Shown here: in pieces, positions 43,300 through 52,439 of the stretch
Layout of the letters: the number at the start of each line of letters is the position of its first letter
Numbering within the stretch: position 1 is the stretch's first letter
Made by a program: the position numbers and the translations under genes
Notes under the pieces: model-generated
The model's input: the letters and a program-made list of their open reading frames with translations, nothing else
What the model was told of the DNA's origin: nothing
Databases searched by the model: none
From: Verrucomicrobiia bacterium
GTDB lineage: Bacteria; Verrucomicrobiota; Verrucomicrobiia; Limisphaerales; Pedosphaeraceae
NCBI GenBank assembly: GCA_036268055.1
Contig: DATAUW010000016.1
Coordinates: forward strand, 124,001-188,000
Direction of reading: 5' to 3'
Length of the DNA stretch: 64,000 bases

Positions 43300-44286
43300 T
43301 TATTCGCGAGCGCCGTATTTTTTCAACAACTCAACAATCGTTTCGTGCTCATTGTTGCGTGCGTAGTAAAGCGAAGTCTTGTTGCTGTAATCCGGCGCGT
43401 TCACATCCGCGCGGCGCGAGAGCAGCAACTCCACTACCTCCGGCTGTCCGCAGGTGGCGGCCATGTGCAACGGCGAACGGCCGGGATAATTCTTGCGGTT
43501 GATGTCGGCGCGTTTGTCGAGCAGCGCCTTGACGATGTGCGCATGGCCGACGCGGCAAGCGATGTGCAGGGGCGTGACGCCGTGCTTGTCGAAGGCATCC
43601 ACGCGCGCGCGATTTTCGAGCAACAATTCCGTGACTGACAAATGCCCGGAACTCGCGGCGTGATGCAACGCGGTCCAGCCACCCTTGTCAGCGGCATTCG
43701 CGTCCGCCTGGTTGGCGATCAAAATTTCCGCCACCGCGCGCTGACCGTAAGCCGCCGCGGCGAACAGGGGAGTCGCGCCAATCTTATCGCGAGCATTTAC
43801 CTCTGCGCCGCGGGCGATCAAAACTTTTACCGCGCGGCTGTGGCCGTAATTCGCAGCCTGATAAATGGGCGTCTGGCCTTTGCTCTCCTGCGCGTTGACG
43901 TCGGCTTTATTATCGAGCAGCAATTCCACGACGTCCTTGTGGCCAAAGTTGGCGGCCAGGTGAAGGGGAGTAATTTGCCAGCGGTTCGCGGCATTGACGA
44001 GCGCGCCTTTCGACAGAAGCAGCGCCACTACTTCCTTGAAGCCGTAATACGACGCCATCTGGAGCGGTGTTTGAAATTTTTCGTCGGTCGTGTTGACGTC
44101 TGCGCCGCTGGCCACCAGCAATTCCACGACCTCGAGGCAGCCGCCGCGCGCGGCGAGTTGCAAGGCGGTGCGCTGCTTTTCATCGCGGATATGCACCATG
44201 GCCGGCGTGGCTTTGAGCAACGTCCGCACGCCTTCGATGTTCCGCTTTACCGCTGCTTCATGCAGCTCTGTTGATAGCTTGCTCAA
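43300..44286 (-). CDS. ankyrin-repeat protein
   Basis: A protein of 328 residues starting at TTG (44286), composed almost wholly of ankyrin repeats of 33 residues: about nine, each with the pattern TPLHLAANFGHKDVVELLLD, KADVN. No signal peptide, membrane segment or enzymatic domain is seen, so it is probably a cytoplasmic protein-binding module. The PTS IIA gene follows 14 bp downstream on the same strand, and the two may be co-transcribed. Such genes are common in the phylum and do not by themselves indicate host association. Confidence 0.88.
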   Translation of the reverse strand: MSKLSTELHEAAVKRNIEGVRTLLKATPAMVHIRDEKQRTALQLAARGGCLEVVELLVASGADVNTTDEKFQTPLQMASYYGFKEVVALLLSKGALVNAANRWQITPLHLAANFGHKDVVELLLDNKADVNAQESKGQTPIYQAANYGHSRAVKVLIARGAEVNARDKIGATPLFAAAAYGQRAVAEILIANQADANAADKGGWTALHHAASSGHLSVTELLLENRARVDAFDKHGVTPLHIACRVGHAHIVKALLDKRADINRKNYPGRSPLHMAATCGQPEVVELLLSRRADVNAPDYSNKTSLYYARNNEHETIVELLKKYGARE

Positions 44287-44706
44287 TGGATTTTCCGTTG
44301 ATGGTTTTTTAATTATTCAAAAAATGACGACAAAGTGCAACTGCATTCAGTTTGCACGGCTCATTCGAGATATGAGGAAGTGAATGTGCCCGGCGCGGCT
44401 GGACTGCTAAACAAGTTTGGCGTCTTGAAACAAATAATTCGGTCATGCGGTCGTAAAATTTGCTTTCGCGGTTTGCCGGGCGGCGGAAATCGGAGAACCT
44501 CTCCGCGAATAAAGTCTGCCTATCAAATATAGCCGACAGCCACATAAATCAATGTATTTTGTTACTTCCCAACCCACTTGTAATGGTGCTTCGCTCGATT
44601 CTAATCCATTTTTGACGCTCGCACTGTCGCCAGTATTCTGGCAAAGTTGTCCGAGTTCGTCCTACAGCGTGGCCGTGAGGCAATGCCGATGGGAGATGAA
44701 AACGGA
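44287..44706. other. intergenic region, nothing recognised
   Basis: A 420-bp gap between the ends of the Hsp70 gene and the start of the ankyrin gene. It is AT-richer than the surroundings. I see no reading frame with coding character, no tRNA, no mosaic repeat and no convincing terminator in it. Confidence 0.6.
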
Positions 44707-46617
44707 TTATTGAATCAGGCCGCGCTGGCGCAACATGCTTTCCATCGCGCGATCCATCAGCAATTCGGCCAGTGGCTTGGTCGCTTCGTCCAATGCGGCG
44801 TTGGCAGCCTGGAGTTTTGCGGTATCGCCGATTTTTGTGCTGGGATTTTCGGTGGCGAGGGCATCATCCACGTTCTTTGAAGCTGCTTCGACTTGTGTTC
44901 GGTAATTTTCGTCGAGTTCTGTGGCACAATCCACCAAGCCTTTGCGCGTTGCCGTCAAAGTTTCTCGCGCGCGCAATGCGGCCTCGATCCAGCGGCGCGC
45001 CGCCAGATCTTCAAATGCGTGTTCGACGGATTCCTCCACCATGCGTTGCACTTCCGCATCGTCCACATCCACGGCGGATTTCATCTCCACCACCGTTTGG
45101 CGGCCGGTTTTGGTATCGCGCGCGAGCACGTGCAAAATCCCGTTGGCATCAATCTCGAATTGCACGCCGATGCGCGGCACGCCTTTGGGCGCGGATTCAA
45201 AATCAATCGTGAAACGGCCCAGGCTCCAGTTGTCCTTTGCGCGTTCGCGTTCGCCTTGCAGCACATGGATGAGCATGTTTTTTTGATTGTCCACGGCGGT
45301 GGTGAACATCTCGCCCGCCTTCACAGGAATCGTGGAATTGCGATGGATAATGACGTTCATCAGCCCGCCAAAGGTTTCAATGCCCAGTGAAAGCGGTGTC
45401 ACGTCCAGCAATAATAAATTCTTAAATCCGCCGGACAAAATCTCCGCCTGAATCGCCGCGCCGAGCGCGACCGCTTCGTCGGGATTTTGCGAGGTGTTTA
45501 GCAGCGGGCCCACCGGGCGATGATATTCGGTGCCGAGGCGGATGCTGCCGCGCGTCTCTTCGAATTCCACGCAGACAAAAATTTCAGTGACCATCACGCG
45601 GACCAGCGGCATGCGCGTTTGTCCGCCGACGAGAATCACCTGATCCAAATCCTTGGCTTCAAGCTTCGCATCCGCCAGCGCGCGCAAGCAATGGGGCCGG
45701 GTTCGCGCGATGATTTCGCGCGTCAAATTTTCTAGTTCGGCGCGGGTGAGTTTATAATGAAAACTGAAATCGGGAGTAATAAATGGCAACGCGATCTCAG
45801 TTTCCAATTCGCTGGACAACCGAATCTTTGCCTGTTCCGCCGCTTCGCGAATGCGCGAAAGCAGCGGGAGATTTTCTGCGGCGTCCGGGCCGCCCGCGTT
45901 TTTTATTTGCGCGACTAAAAATTCAATGATGCGTTTGTCGAGGTCATCGCCGCCGAGACGCGTGTTGCCATTGGTGGACAACACTTGAAACACGCCATCT
46001 TTCAATTCGAGAATCGAAAGGTCGAACGTCCCGCCGCCGAGGTCATAAACTGCGATGCGCGCGTGCTCCTTCAATTTATCCAAACCGTATGCCAGTGCGG
46101 CGGCGGTGGGTTCGTTGAGGATACGCTCGACGGTGAGCCCGGCCAATTCGCCCGCGTGCTTGGTGGCGTTGCGCTGGGCGTCGTTGAAGTAGGCGGGCAC
46201 GGTGATGACCGCGCGCGTCACCGGTTCGCCAAAAAAAGTTTCGGCATCGCGCCGTAATTTTTTCAAGACCTCGGCGGAGATTTCCTCGGGTGTGCGCGAT
46301 TGCCCGTGCATGGTCACGGTGACCGGCCCCGCACCCGCGCCGTGCACGGGATAGGTGACCAGCATTTCTTCGCGCGCAATTTCATTGCCGCGCCGCCCCA
46401 TAAAACGCTTGATGGAGTAAACCGTTTCCGACGGTTTGAGCACGCGCACGCGATTCGCCTTGTGACCGACAATCGGCCCGGCCTCGGCGGCGAAATACAC
46501 CACAGAAGGCGTCAGCCGCTGGCCATCAGAATCCGCGATGACGATGGGGATTCCTGAATCCACCGTGGCCACCAACGAATTGGTGGTGCCGAGATCAATG
46601 CCGACAATTTTGCTCAT
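44707..46617 (-). CDS. Hsp70/DnaK-type molecular chaperone
   Basis: A protein of 636 residues from the ATG at 46617. ATPase domain motifs: [63 protein letters not shown], and [13 protein letters not shown]; the substrate-binding domain starts at [16 protein letters not shown]. The lid lacks the Gly/Asp-rich tail EEVD-like ending of DnaK, and the lengths of several loops are closer to HscA or secondary DnaK paralogues. No dnaJ, grpE or Fe-S cluster gene is adjacent, so it is likely a second Hsp70. Confidence 0.9.
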   Translation of the reverse strand: MSKIVGIDLGTTNSLVATVDSGIPIVIADSDGQRLTPSVVYFAAEAGPIVGHKANRVRVLKPSETVYSIKRFMGRRGNEIAREEMLVTYPVHGAGAGPVTVTMHGQSRTPEEISAEVLKKLRRDAETFFGEPVTRAVITVPAYFNDAQRNATKHAGELAGLTVERILNEPTAAALAYGLDKLKEHARIAVYDLGGGTFDLSILELKDGVFQVLSTNGNTRLGGDDLDKRIIEFLVAQIKNAGGPDAAENLPLLSRIREAAEQAKIRLSSELETEIALPFITPDFSFHYKLTRAELENLTREIIARTRPHCLRALADAKLEAKDLDQVILVGGQTRMPLVRVMVTEIFVCVEFEETRGSIRLGTEYHRPVGPLLNTSQNPDEAVALGAAIQAEILSGGFKNLLLLDVTPLSLGIETFGGLMNVIIHRNSTIPVKAGEMFTTAVDNQKNMLIHVLQGERERAKDNWSLGRFTIDFESAPKGVPRIGVQFEIDANGILHVLARDTKTGRQTVVEMKSAVDVDDAEVQRMVEESVEHAFEDLAARRWIEAALRARETLTATRKGLVDCATELDENYRTQVEAASKNVDDALATENPSTKIGDTAKLQAANAALDEATKPLAELLMDRAMESMLRQRGLIQ

Positions 46618-46723
46618 CGCGGAACATGCTGCCACGATTGGAGGATTGAGGAAAGCGGTGTGTGAAATAATCTGTGGTCATTCGTGGCTCCCAAATTTTA
46701 TTTTCGCTTGCCGCAGCTTTCGC

Positions 46724-46729
46724 TAGGCT
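46724..46729 (+). promoter_or_regulatory. possible -10 box of the CoaB gene
   Basis: TAGGCT ends 7 nt before the ATG at 46737; there is no Shine-Dalgarno sequence and no clear -35 box. Confidence 0.3.
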
Positions 46730-46736
46730 TCGCGCA

Positions 46737-47387
46737 ATGAATTGCGTCATCACTGCCGGGCCCACTTATGAACCGCTGGACAATGTCCGCCGGCTGACGA
46801 ATTTTTCCACGGGCCGTCTGGGCACCGAACTCGCCGGTTACCTTGCGAGCCGTGGCCATTCAGTGACGCTTCTGCTCGGTGAACAAGCTACCTATCGGGT
46901 GACGAGTAATTCGTATAAAACTGAAGCTTTCACGACCACGGCTAATTTGATGTCGCAATTACAATCGCTTTCACGCGGCAAGGTGGATGCGGTTTTTCAC
47001 GCGGCGGCGGTCAGCGATTATTCTTTCGGAAAAATCTGGTTGCGCAGCCAAAACGGGGAGATGGCCGAAATCAAGTCGGGCAAGATCGCGACGCGTGACG
47101 GCGCGCTGCTCGCGGAATTGGTGCCGACGCCGAAGATCATCGCGAGCTTGCGCGAATGGTATCCCTTAGCGCGATTGGTCGGTTGGAAATTTGAAGTGGA
47201 AGGAAATCGCGCGAGCGTCATCGGTCTGGCTGAGCGGCAAATGGCGGAATGCCGGACGAATGCCAGCGTGGCGAATGGCCGGGCTTATGGGGAAGGTTTT
47301 GGCTTGGTAACTGGCGCGGAGAAGTGCGAGCACCTTGCGGACAAAAGTGCGTTGTTTATGGCGCTGGAGAAATTCGCCAGCCGCTGA
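46737..47387 (+). CDS. phosphopantothenoylcysteine synthetase domain protein (stand-alone CoaB)
   Basis: A protein of 216 residues beginning MNCVITAGPTYEPLDNVRRL, TNFSTGRLGTELAG, the nucleotide-binding signature of CoaB; VDAVFHAAAVSDYSFG and LVGWKFEVEG are further family blocks. CoaB joins cysteine to 4-phosphopantothenate using CTP or ATP in coenzyme A synthesis. In most bacteria it is fused to the decarboxylase CoaC; here it stands alone, as in some lineages, and no coaC is adjacent. Some paralogues are not true CoaB enzymes. Confidence 0.82.
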   Translation: MNCVITAGPTYEPLDNVRRLTNFSTGRLGTELAGYLASRGHSVTLLLGEQATYRVTSNSYKTEAFTTTANLMSQLQSLSRGKVDAVFHAAAVSDYSFGKIWLRSQNGEMAEIKSGKIATRDGALLAELVPTPKIIASLREWYPLARLVGWKFEVEGNRASVIGLAERQMAECRTNASVANGRAYGEGFGLVTGAEKCEHLADKSALFMALEKFASR

Positions 47388-49136
47388 TTAAAATTCGAAA
47401 TGTTGCAACTGCCGCAGGCCGAGACGAAACGGCACCCAGCCGAGCACGAAGGAGAGCACGAAGAAAACGGTCACGCTGAACGCCGCCCAGCCTTGTGAGG
47501 GCGCGTGTGTGCGCATTTCCGCCGAGCCGAACGCCAGCACGAGCACAGAGCCGAGAATGTAAAGAAAGCTGAGCACGAGGCAAAACGTCCCGCCGAAACC
47601 GCTGACGATTTTGCTGGGGTTGCCTTCCTTGAAATTGGGATACAGCACGCCGAGACCGGCAGCGAGACCGTTTAACGTGAAGGTCATCACCGTGATCACC
47701 GCACCGAAAAACATCACGCGATCCCAAGGCATCCGCAGCAGGCAACTCGATAATATGACCAGCGTCAGCGTCACGATCAGGGATGAAAAACTGGCGAGCC
47801 AATATTTTGCTTTCACAACTTTCGCGAGTCCCATCGGGGCCATGCCGATGATCCAAAGCCGCCGTCCTTCGAGCGAAAATTGCGGATAAACAAAACGCGT
47901 GGTGAGCGTGGCGAGGTTGAGCGAGCACGCGCCAAGATTGAGATACGAAACCAAATGGATCCAGAACGGGTTCACAAACTGGCTCGTGAAATGGCGGACG
48001 TTGATGACGTAAACGCCGAGCAAGCCGAACAGCAAAACGGTCTGTCCCCATTGCGTGGTGTCGCGCCAGAACATGCGCGCATCCTTGACCAGCAACGCGC
48101 GCGTGTCGGGTTCCAGCCAGCGAAGTTGATGCACAAGTTTTTCACCGATGCCGATGGGGTAGGTAAATTTTTTCTTGCGCTGGGCAGATTCGCGAAACCA
48201 TTCCCATTGGCCCCAGACACTCGCGCGGCTTTGCACGCGTGACGCGGCGTCGTAGTAAAGATTGCCCAGCCGCGTGAATGCCAGGAAGCCGAAGAAGAGC
48301 ACATTGCTCAGGAGCACGAGCGCGAAAAATCCGGCGAGCGTCAGCGCGCCTTCCGCCCATTGCAGCACGCTCGTGGAAAGCCAATAGCTCGGCAGAAACG
48401 GAAATTGGGCGAAGCGCGTTTTTTGCAGCAGTTGGTCCAGCACGGCCAGCACGCGCGTTTCCAACATTTCGTCGCTGACCGGTTGCGAACGCCAATAGAA
48501 TGCGGCGAACCCCAATCCCACAACCGCGACGACAAGCGCCGTCACTTGAAATGCCCGGCGGTCGAGATAGCGCGCCAGATTCAACGCCGCCCACGAGCCG
48601 GCCACGCCCGGCAAAACGATGAACAGCAAAATCAAAAGCATCGTCACCGGGTAAAAATGCCAGGCGACATCGCGGGTCAAACCGAATGCCGCGAGCAACG
48701 GCGCGATCAAAAATAAAAACGCCCACGACGCGAGCAGTGTGGATTCAAAAAATTTGCATTGGAAAATCGTTTGCGCGGGAATCGGCAGGGACATGAGGTA
48801 GCTCGCCTCGCGATTGCGAAATAAATTGGTGTAGCTGATGATGAGATTACTCAGCAGCAGCAGCACGAAAAGAAACGCGAACAGGAGATACAAAAGCCGC
48901 TCCGTGAGCACCGTGCCCAAACCCGGAAATGCGCCGACGAATTTCAGCCCTTTGAAAAACAGCCAGAAGGAAAGCACGAGGTAGCCTACGATGAACGCCA
49001 TGATGAGCGCGGTGAGCAGGCGGGACTGGTCGCGCACGGACTTGAGGCGGCGCCAGGATTGCAGCAGGTTCACGCGCAGCAGCAAGGCCAGGGGGGCTGG
49101 AGTGGCGCTGGCGCTGGCTTTTACGGCATCGGACAT
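47388..49136 (-). CDS. putative ABC exporter membrane protein (ABC-2-like)
   Basis: A protein of 582 residues with about a dozen hydrophobic segments in two groups (about 45-220 and 260-560) and charged loops. NREASYLMSLPIPAQTIFQC is the loop typical of large ABC-export permeases (PF16962 type), which lack their own ATPase. No ATP-binding gene is next to it, so its partner must be encoded elsewhere. It is convergent with the CoaB gene, the stop codons being adjacent. Confidence 0.78.
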   Translation of the reverse strand: MSDAVKASASATPAPLALLLRVNLLQSWRRLKSVRDQSRLLTALIMAFIVGYLVLSFWLFFKGLKFVGAFPGLGTVLTERLLYLLFAFLFVLLLLSNLIISYTNLFRNREASYLMSLPIPAQTIFQCKFFESTLLASWAFLFLIAPLLAAFGLTRDVAWHFYPVTMLLILLFIVLPGVAGSWAALNLARYLDRRAFQVTALVVAVVGLGFAAFYWRSQPVSDEMLETRVLAVLDQLLQKTRFAQFPFLPSYWLSTSVLQWAEGALTLAGFFALVLLSNVLFFGFLAFTRLGNLYYDAASRVQSRASVWGQWEWFRESAQRKKKFTYPIGIGEKLVHQLRWLEPDTRALLVKDARMFWRDTTQWGQTVLLFGLLGVYVINVRHFTSQFVNPFWIHLVSYLNLGACSLNLATLTTRFVYPQFSLEGRRLWIIGMAPMGLAKVVKAKYWLASFSSLIVTLTLVILSSCLLRMPWDRVMFFGAVITVMTFTLNGLAAGLGVLYPNFKEGNPSKIVSGFGGTFCLVLSFLYILGSVLVLAFGSAEMRTHAPSQGWAAFSVTVFFVLSFVLGWVPFRLGLRQLQHFEF

Positions 49137-49324
49137 CTTGTGAGGTTATGATAATAATATGCGGCGGGCAATCTTTGAGAACGTCTGAAAGTACATCGCT
49201 TAGAACATTGTTCAGGGCAAATCGCCAGATTTACCATGGCGAATCGTAAAGCAGGTCTCAGATTTTTTGGCCTCCGCTTAAATTTTCTTTCTCACAGTTG
49301 CAGAGCTTACGGCATGTGACTACG

Positions 49325-50335
49325 ATGGGGCAATATCGGTTGTTGTCTTTTACGGATACCGATAAAAAATTTGTGAAACCGTTGACGAGTTATACTTGCA
49401 AGCTGACTGATGACCAGGCGGAGGCGTTGCGTGGTTATTTGCGGGAGCATGGCTTCAAGTTTCGCGAGGTTCCGTACGCGCGTTACGCGGGTGCGAATGA
49501 CACGGTGCAGGTGGTTTTTTACGAGAGCGGCAAGCTGGTGTTGCAAGGGAAGGGGACGCAGGAGTTCATCGAGTTTGTCCTGGAGCCGGAGATTTTGCGG
49601 GAGGCGCGGATGGGTTACGAGGCGGTGTTGAACCCGGAATTGCTCATGGCGCGGCTCGGCGTGGACGAAAGCGGCAAGGGCGATTTCTTTGGGCCGTTGT
49701 GCATCGCGGGTGTGTATGTGAACGAGGCGGTGATCAAATCGTGGGAGGACGCGGGCATCCGCGATTCCAAAAATATTTCGAGCGATAAAAAAATCAAAGA
49801 GCTGGCGGAGTTGATTGTGGATACGCCGGGGTGCGTGACTTCGGTGGTTCCGATTGGCAACGAGGCTTACAATCGTCTTTACTTGAAAATGCGGAGCGTC
49901 AATACGGTGCTGGCATGGGGTCATGCGCGGGTGATTGAGAATCTCATGGGGCAGAAGCATCGTATGGTTCCACCACCGGTTCGGGCCATCAGCGATCAAT
50001 TTGCGTCGAGCAAAGATGTGGTTGGCAAGGCTTTGATGACCCTTGGCCGTGAGATTGAATTAGTGCAAAGGCATAAGGCTGAATCAGATATAGCGGTTGC
50101 GGCGGCTTCGATTTTGGCACGGAATGAATTTGTGAAGCGGTTGGGCGATTTGGAGAAGCAATTTGAGATGCCCTTGCCCAAAGGCGCATCGGCGGCGGTG
50201 GATAAGGCGGCGAAGGACTTCATCGCCCGTCACGGTGTCGAAAACCTGTCAAAAGTGGCTAAAATGCATTTTCGGACGGCATTGCGCGCCCAGGGATTGC
50301 CGGAACCACCGAAAACGGAGTGGCGCAAACGATGA
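49325..50335 (+). CDS. rnhC: ribonuclease HIII
   Basis: A protein of 336 residues from the ATG at 49325; a TTG at 49298 is in frame. An N-terminal substrate-binding domain (1-95, TBP-like) is followed by the RNase H core with LGVDESGKGDFFGPL (D114, E115) and IRDSKNIS (D147), then AISDQFASS with the last acid of the active site. The length, the N-terminal domain and the GKGDFFGP form separate it from RNase HII. It removes RNA from RNA-DNA hybrids. It lies immediately upstream of the tRNA-Thr/tuf promoter. Confidence 0.93.
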   Translation: MGQYRLLSFTDTDKKFVKPLTSYTCKLTDDQAEALRGYLREHGFKFREVPYARYAGANDTVQVVFYESGKLVLQGKGTQEFIEFVLEPEILREARMGYEAVLNPELLMARLGVDESGKGDFFGPLCIAGVYVNEAVIKSWEDAGIRDSKNISSDKKIKELAELIVDTPGCVTSVVPIGNEAYNRLYLKMRSVNTVLAWGHARVIENLMGQKHRMVPPPVRAISDQFASSKDVVGKALMTLGREIELVQRHKAESDIAVAAASILARNEFVKRLGDLEKQFEMPLPKGASAAVDKAAKDFIARHGVENLSKVAKMHFRTALRAQGLPEPPKTEWRKR

Positions 50336-50382
50336 GCGATGGCTTTTGGCGAAAAAATTGTCAAAAAAGTTGTGAAAAGCCA

Positions 50383-50410
50383 TTGACACAAATTTCAACG
50401 CTGATATTTT
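50383..50410 (+). promoter_or_regulatory. promoter of tRNA-Thr and tuf
   Basis: Consensus TTGACA (50383-50388), 16-bp spacer and TATTTT (50405-50410), about 125 bp upstream of the tRNA-Thr gene; a likely strong sigma-70 promoter for tRNA-Thr and EF-Tu. Confidence 0.65.
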
Positions 50411-50535
50411 GGATAACAGTCTTTGGGCCGTAAACAGTATAAAAACACAGCCCCTGAGGGTTTTTGAAGAAAAAGCCAGGGGAATGGGTTTTTGTCGTTT
50501 TTTGGGTGTCAGGATGTATTTAGAGATTTGGCTAT

Positions 50536-50611
50536 GCCCATGTAGCTCAGTTGGCAGAGCACGTCCTTGGTAAGGACGAGGTCATCAGTTCAATCCTGAT
50601 CATGGGCTCCA
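50536..50611 (+). tRNA. tRNA-Thr (anticodon GGT)
   Basis: Complete cloverleaf: acceptor GCCCATG/CATGGGC, D-arm GCTCAGTTGGCAGAGC, anticodon stem CGTCC/GGACG with loop TTGGTAA (anticodon GGT, reading ACC/ACU), T-loop GTTCAATCC. CCA is encoded (50609-50611). It precedes tuf, as in many bacteria. Confidence 0.95.
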
Positions 50612-50692
50612 AATTTGGACGTTTTGAGCAGTTTTGATTGTTTAAGTTGTAAAAAATTAGATAGAAAATAACCAACATCAGGAGATCGAGTA

Positions 50693-51883
50693 ATGGCAAA
50701 AGAAAATTTTCAAAGAACGAAACCGCACGTCAACATCGGCACCATCGGCCACGTTGACCACGGCAAATCCACTCTCACTGCGGCCATCGTTGAGGTTCAG
50801 CACCGCAAAGGTCTGGCTCCGGCGATTTCCTATGCCGATATCACCAAGGGCGGCACCGTCCGTGATGATACCAAGACGGTGACCATCGCGGTGTCGCACG
50901 TGGAATACGAAAGCCCGCTGCGCCATTACGCTCACGTTGACTGCCCCGGCCATGCTGATTATGTGAAAAACATGATCACCGGCGCCGCGCAGATGGACGG
51001 GGCGATTCTCGTCGTCAGCGCCGCTGACGGCCCGATGCCTCAGACCCGCGAGCACATTCTCCTCGCCCGCCAGGTCGGCGTGCCTTCGATCGTGGTTTTC
51101 CTGAACAAGGTTGACCTCGTTGATGATCCGGAATTGCTCGACCTCGTCGAGATGGAAATCCGTGATTTGCTGAGCAAATACCAATTCCCTGGCGACACCA
51201 CGCCGATCATCCGCGGCAGCGCGACGGCTGCGCTCGCAGCGAAGCCCGAAGGCGAAAAAGCCATCGCGGATTTGCTGAATGCCGTGGACTCGTTCATTCC
51301 GCTGCCCACGCGCGAAATTGATAAGCCCTTCCTGATGTGCATCGAAGACGTGTTCAACATTGAAGGTCGTGGAACGGTCGTGACCGGTCGTGTCGAACGC
51401 GGTGAGTTGAATCGCATGAGCGAAGTTGAAATCGTCGGCCTTGGCGAAACCCGCAAGACGACCGCGACGGACATCGAAGCGTTCCGCAAGCTGCTGGACA
51501 AAGCCAGCGCTGGTGACAACGTCGGCGTCCTGCTCCGCGGCACCAAAAAGGAAGAAGTCGAGCGCGGCATGGTTTTGGCGAAGCCCGGTTCCATCACTCC
51601 GCACACGAAGTTCAAGGCGGAAGTTTATGTGCTGTCCAAAGAAGAAGGCGGCCGTCATACCCCGTTCTTCAACAAGTATCGTCCGCAGTTCTATTTCCGC
51701 ACGAGCGATGTCACGGGCAATGTGACCTTGCCGACGGGCGTTGAAATGGTTATGCCGGGCGACAATGTCTCGGTGGATGTCGAATTGATCTCCCCGGTGG
51801 CCATGGAAAAAGGCCAACGCTTCGCGATTCGCGAAGGTGGGCGCACCATTGGCGCCGGCCGCGTGAGTGAAGTTTTGGCTTAA
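50693..51883 (+). CDS. tuf: translation elongation factor Tu
   Basis: A protein of 396 residues with an AGGAG ribosome-binding site. The P-loop GHVDHGKS (19-26), DCPGHADY (switch II), NKVDLVDD and the two beta-barrel domains (with [20 protein letters not shown] and [16 protein letters not shown]) are conserved. Switch I, however, reads [12 protein letters not shown] (from K61) where nearly all EF-Tu have RGITINTSHVEY; only the Thr that binds Mg2+ and the following Ile are kept, and the loop before is 2 residues longer. EF-Tu delivers aminoacyl-tRNA to the ribosome with GTP. Confidence 0.98.
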   Translation: MAKENFQRTKPHVNIGTIGHVDHGKSTLTAAIVEVQHRKGLAPAISYADITKGGTVRDDTKTVTIAVSHVEYESPLRHYAHVDCPGHADYVKNMITGAAQMDGAILVVSAADGPMPQTREHILLARQVGVPSIVVFLNKVDLVDDPELLDLVEMEIRDLLSKYQFPGDTTPIIRGSATAALAAKPEGEKAIADLLNAVDSFIPLPTREIDKPFLMCIEDVFNIEGRGTVVTGRVERGELNRMSEVEIVGLGETRKTTATDIEAFRKLLDKASAGDNVGVLLRGTKKEEVERGMVLAKPGSITPHTKFKAEVYVLSKEEGGRHTPFFNKYRPQFYFRTSDVTGNVTLPTGVEMVMPGDNVSVDVELISPVAMEKGQRFAIREGGRTIGAGRVSEVLA

Positions 51884-51902
51884 CCCAAGCGTTTAATTAT
51901 AT

Positions 51903-51937
51903 GGAGTGCGGGAGCGAACCTCCCGCCTCCGTTTTTT
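51903..51937 (+). terminator. Rho-independent terminator after tuf
   Basis: GCGGGAG/CTCCCGC stem with a short loop, extended by GGAG/CTCC, followed by six T (51932-51937), 20 bp past the tuf stop codon. It would separate tuf from the tRNA-Trp, tRNA-Ser and secE part, or attenuate read-through. Confidence 0.8.
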
Positions 51938-51982
51938 AGTCTGAATTAATAATGATAAAGGGCCAGCCACTGGCGAATTTGT

Positions 51983-52058
51983 AGGGCGGTAGCTCAATTG
52001 GTAGAGTAGCGGTCTCCAAAACCGTCGGTTGGGGGTTCGAGTCCCTCCCGCCCTGCCA
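51983..52058 (+). tRNA. tRNA-Trp (anticodon CCA)
   Basis: Acceptor AGGGCGG/CCGCCCT, D-arm GCTCAATTGGTAGAGT, anticodon loop CTCCAAA (anticodon CCA), T-arm GGGGGTTCGAGTCCCTC; encoded CCA at 52056-52058. It lies between tuf and secE, the usual place in many bacteria. Confidence 0.95.
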
Positions 52059-52070
52059 AAACGAAAAGCT

Positions 52071-52160
52071 GGAGGGGTGGCAGAGTGGTCTATCGCGGCG
52101 GTCTTGAAAACCGTTAAGGTGTAAAAACCTTCGGGGGTTCGAATCCCTCCCCCTCCGCCA
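52071..52160 (+). tRNA. tRNA-Ser (anticodon TGA)
   Basis: A class II tRNA with a long variable arm (AAGGTGTAAAAACCTT) between the anticodon stem CGGT/ACCG and the T-arm GGGGGTTCGAATCCCTC. Anticodon loop CTTGAAA gives TGA, reading UCA and UCG. Acceptor GGAGGGG pairs with CCCCTCC; CCA is encoded. Its place between tRNA-Trp and secE is unusual. Confidence 0.93.
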
Positions 52161-52172
52161 GGAAAGAGTTTT

Positions 52173-52424
52173 GTGAATTATAGTTTAATAGCATTTATCG
52201 TCGTCGTCGCGGTAACATTCGGCCTCCTCTGGTGGTCGGGACAGTTGCTGCGTCTATCCGCGTACGTCGAATCCACCCGCGAAGAGTTAAAAAAATGCAC
52301 GTGGCCGACGTGGGACGAACTGAAAGGTTCGACCGTCGTGGTAATGATTTCAATCGCCATCATTGGCGGTTTCACCATGGCGGTGGATTTTGTGTTCGCC
52401 ATGCTCGTCCGCTGGATCACTTAA
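52173..52424 (+). CDS. secE: preprotein translocase subunit SecE
   Basis: A protein of 83 residues starting at GTG (52173), with AGGAAAG upstream. An N-terminal hydrophobic segment precedes the amphipathic helix with the conserved STREELKKCTWPTWDELKGS, then the C-terminal transmembrane helix (VVVMISIAIIGGFTMAVDF). SecE clamps SecY in the translocon. nusG follows after 15 bp, which is the universal order secE-nusG. Confidence 0.95.
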   Translation: MNYSLIAFIVVVAVTFGLLWWSGQLLRLSAYVESTREELKKCTWPTWDELKGSTVVVMISIAIIGGFTMAVDFVFAMLVRWIT

Positions 52425-52439
52425 ACGCACCCTTTATCT

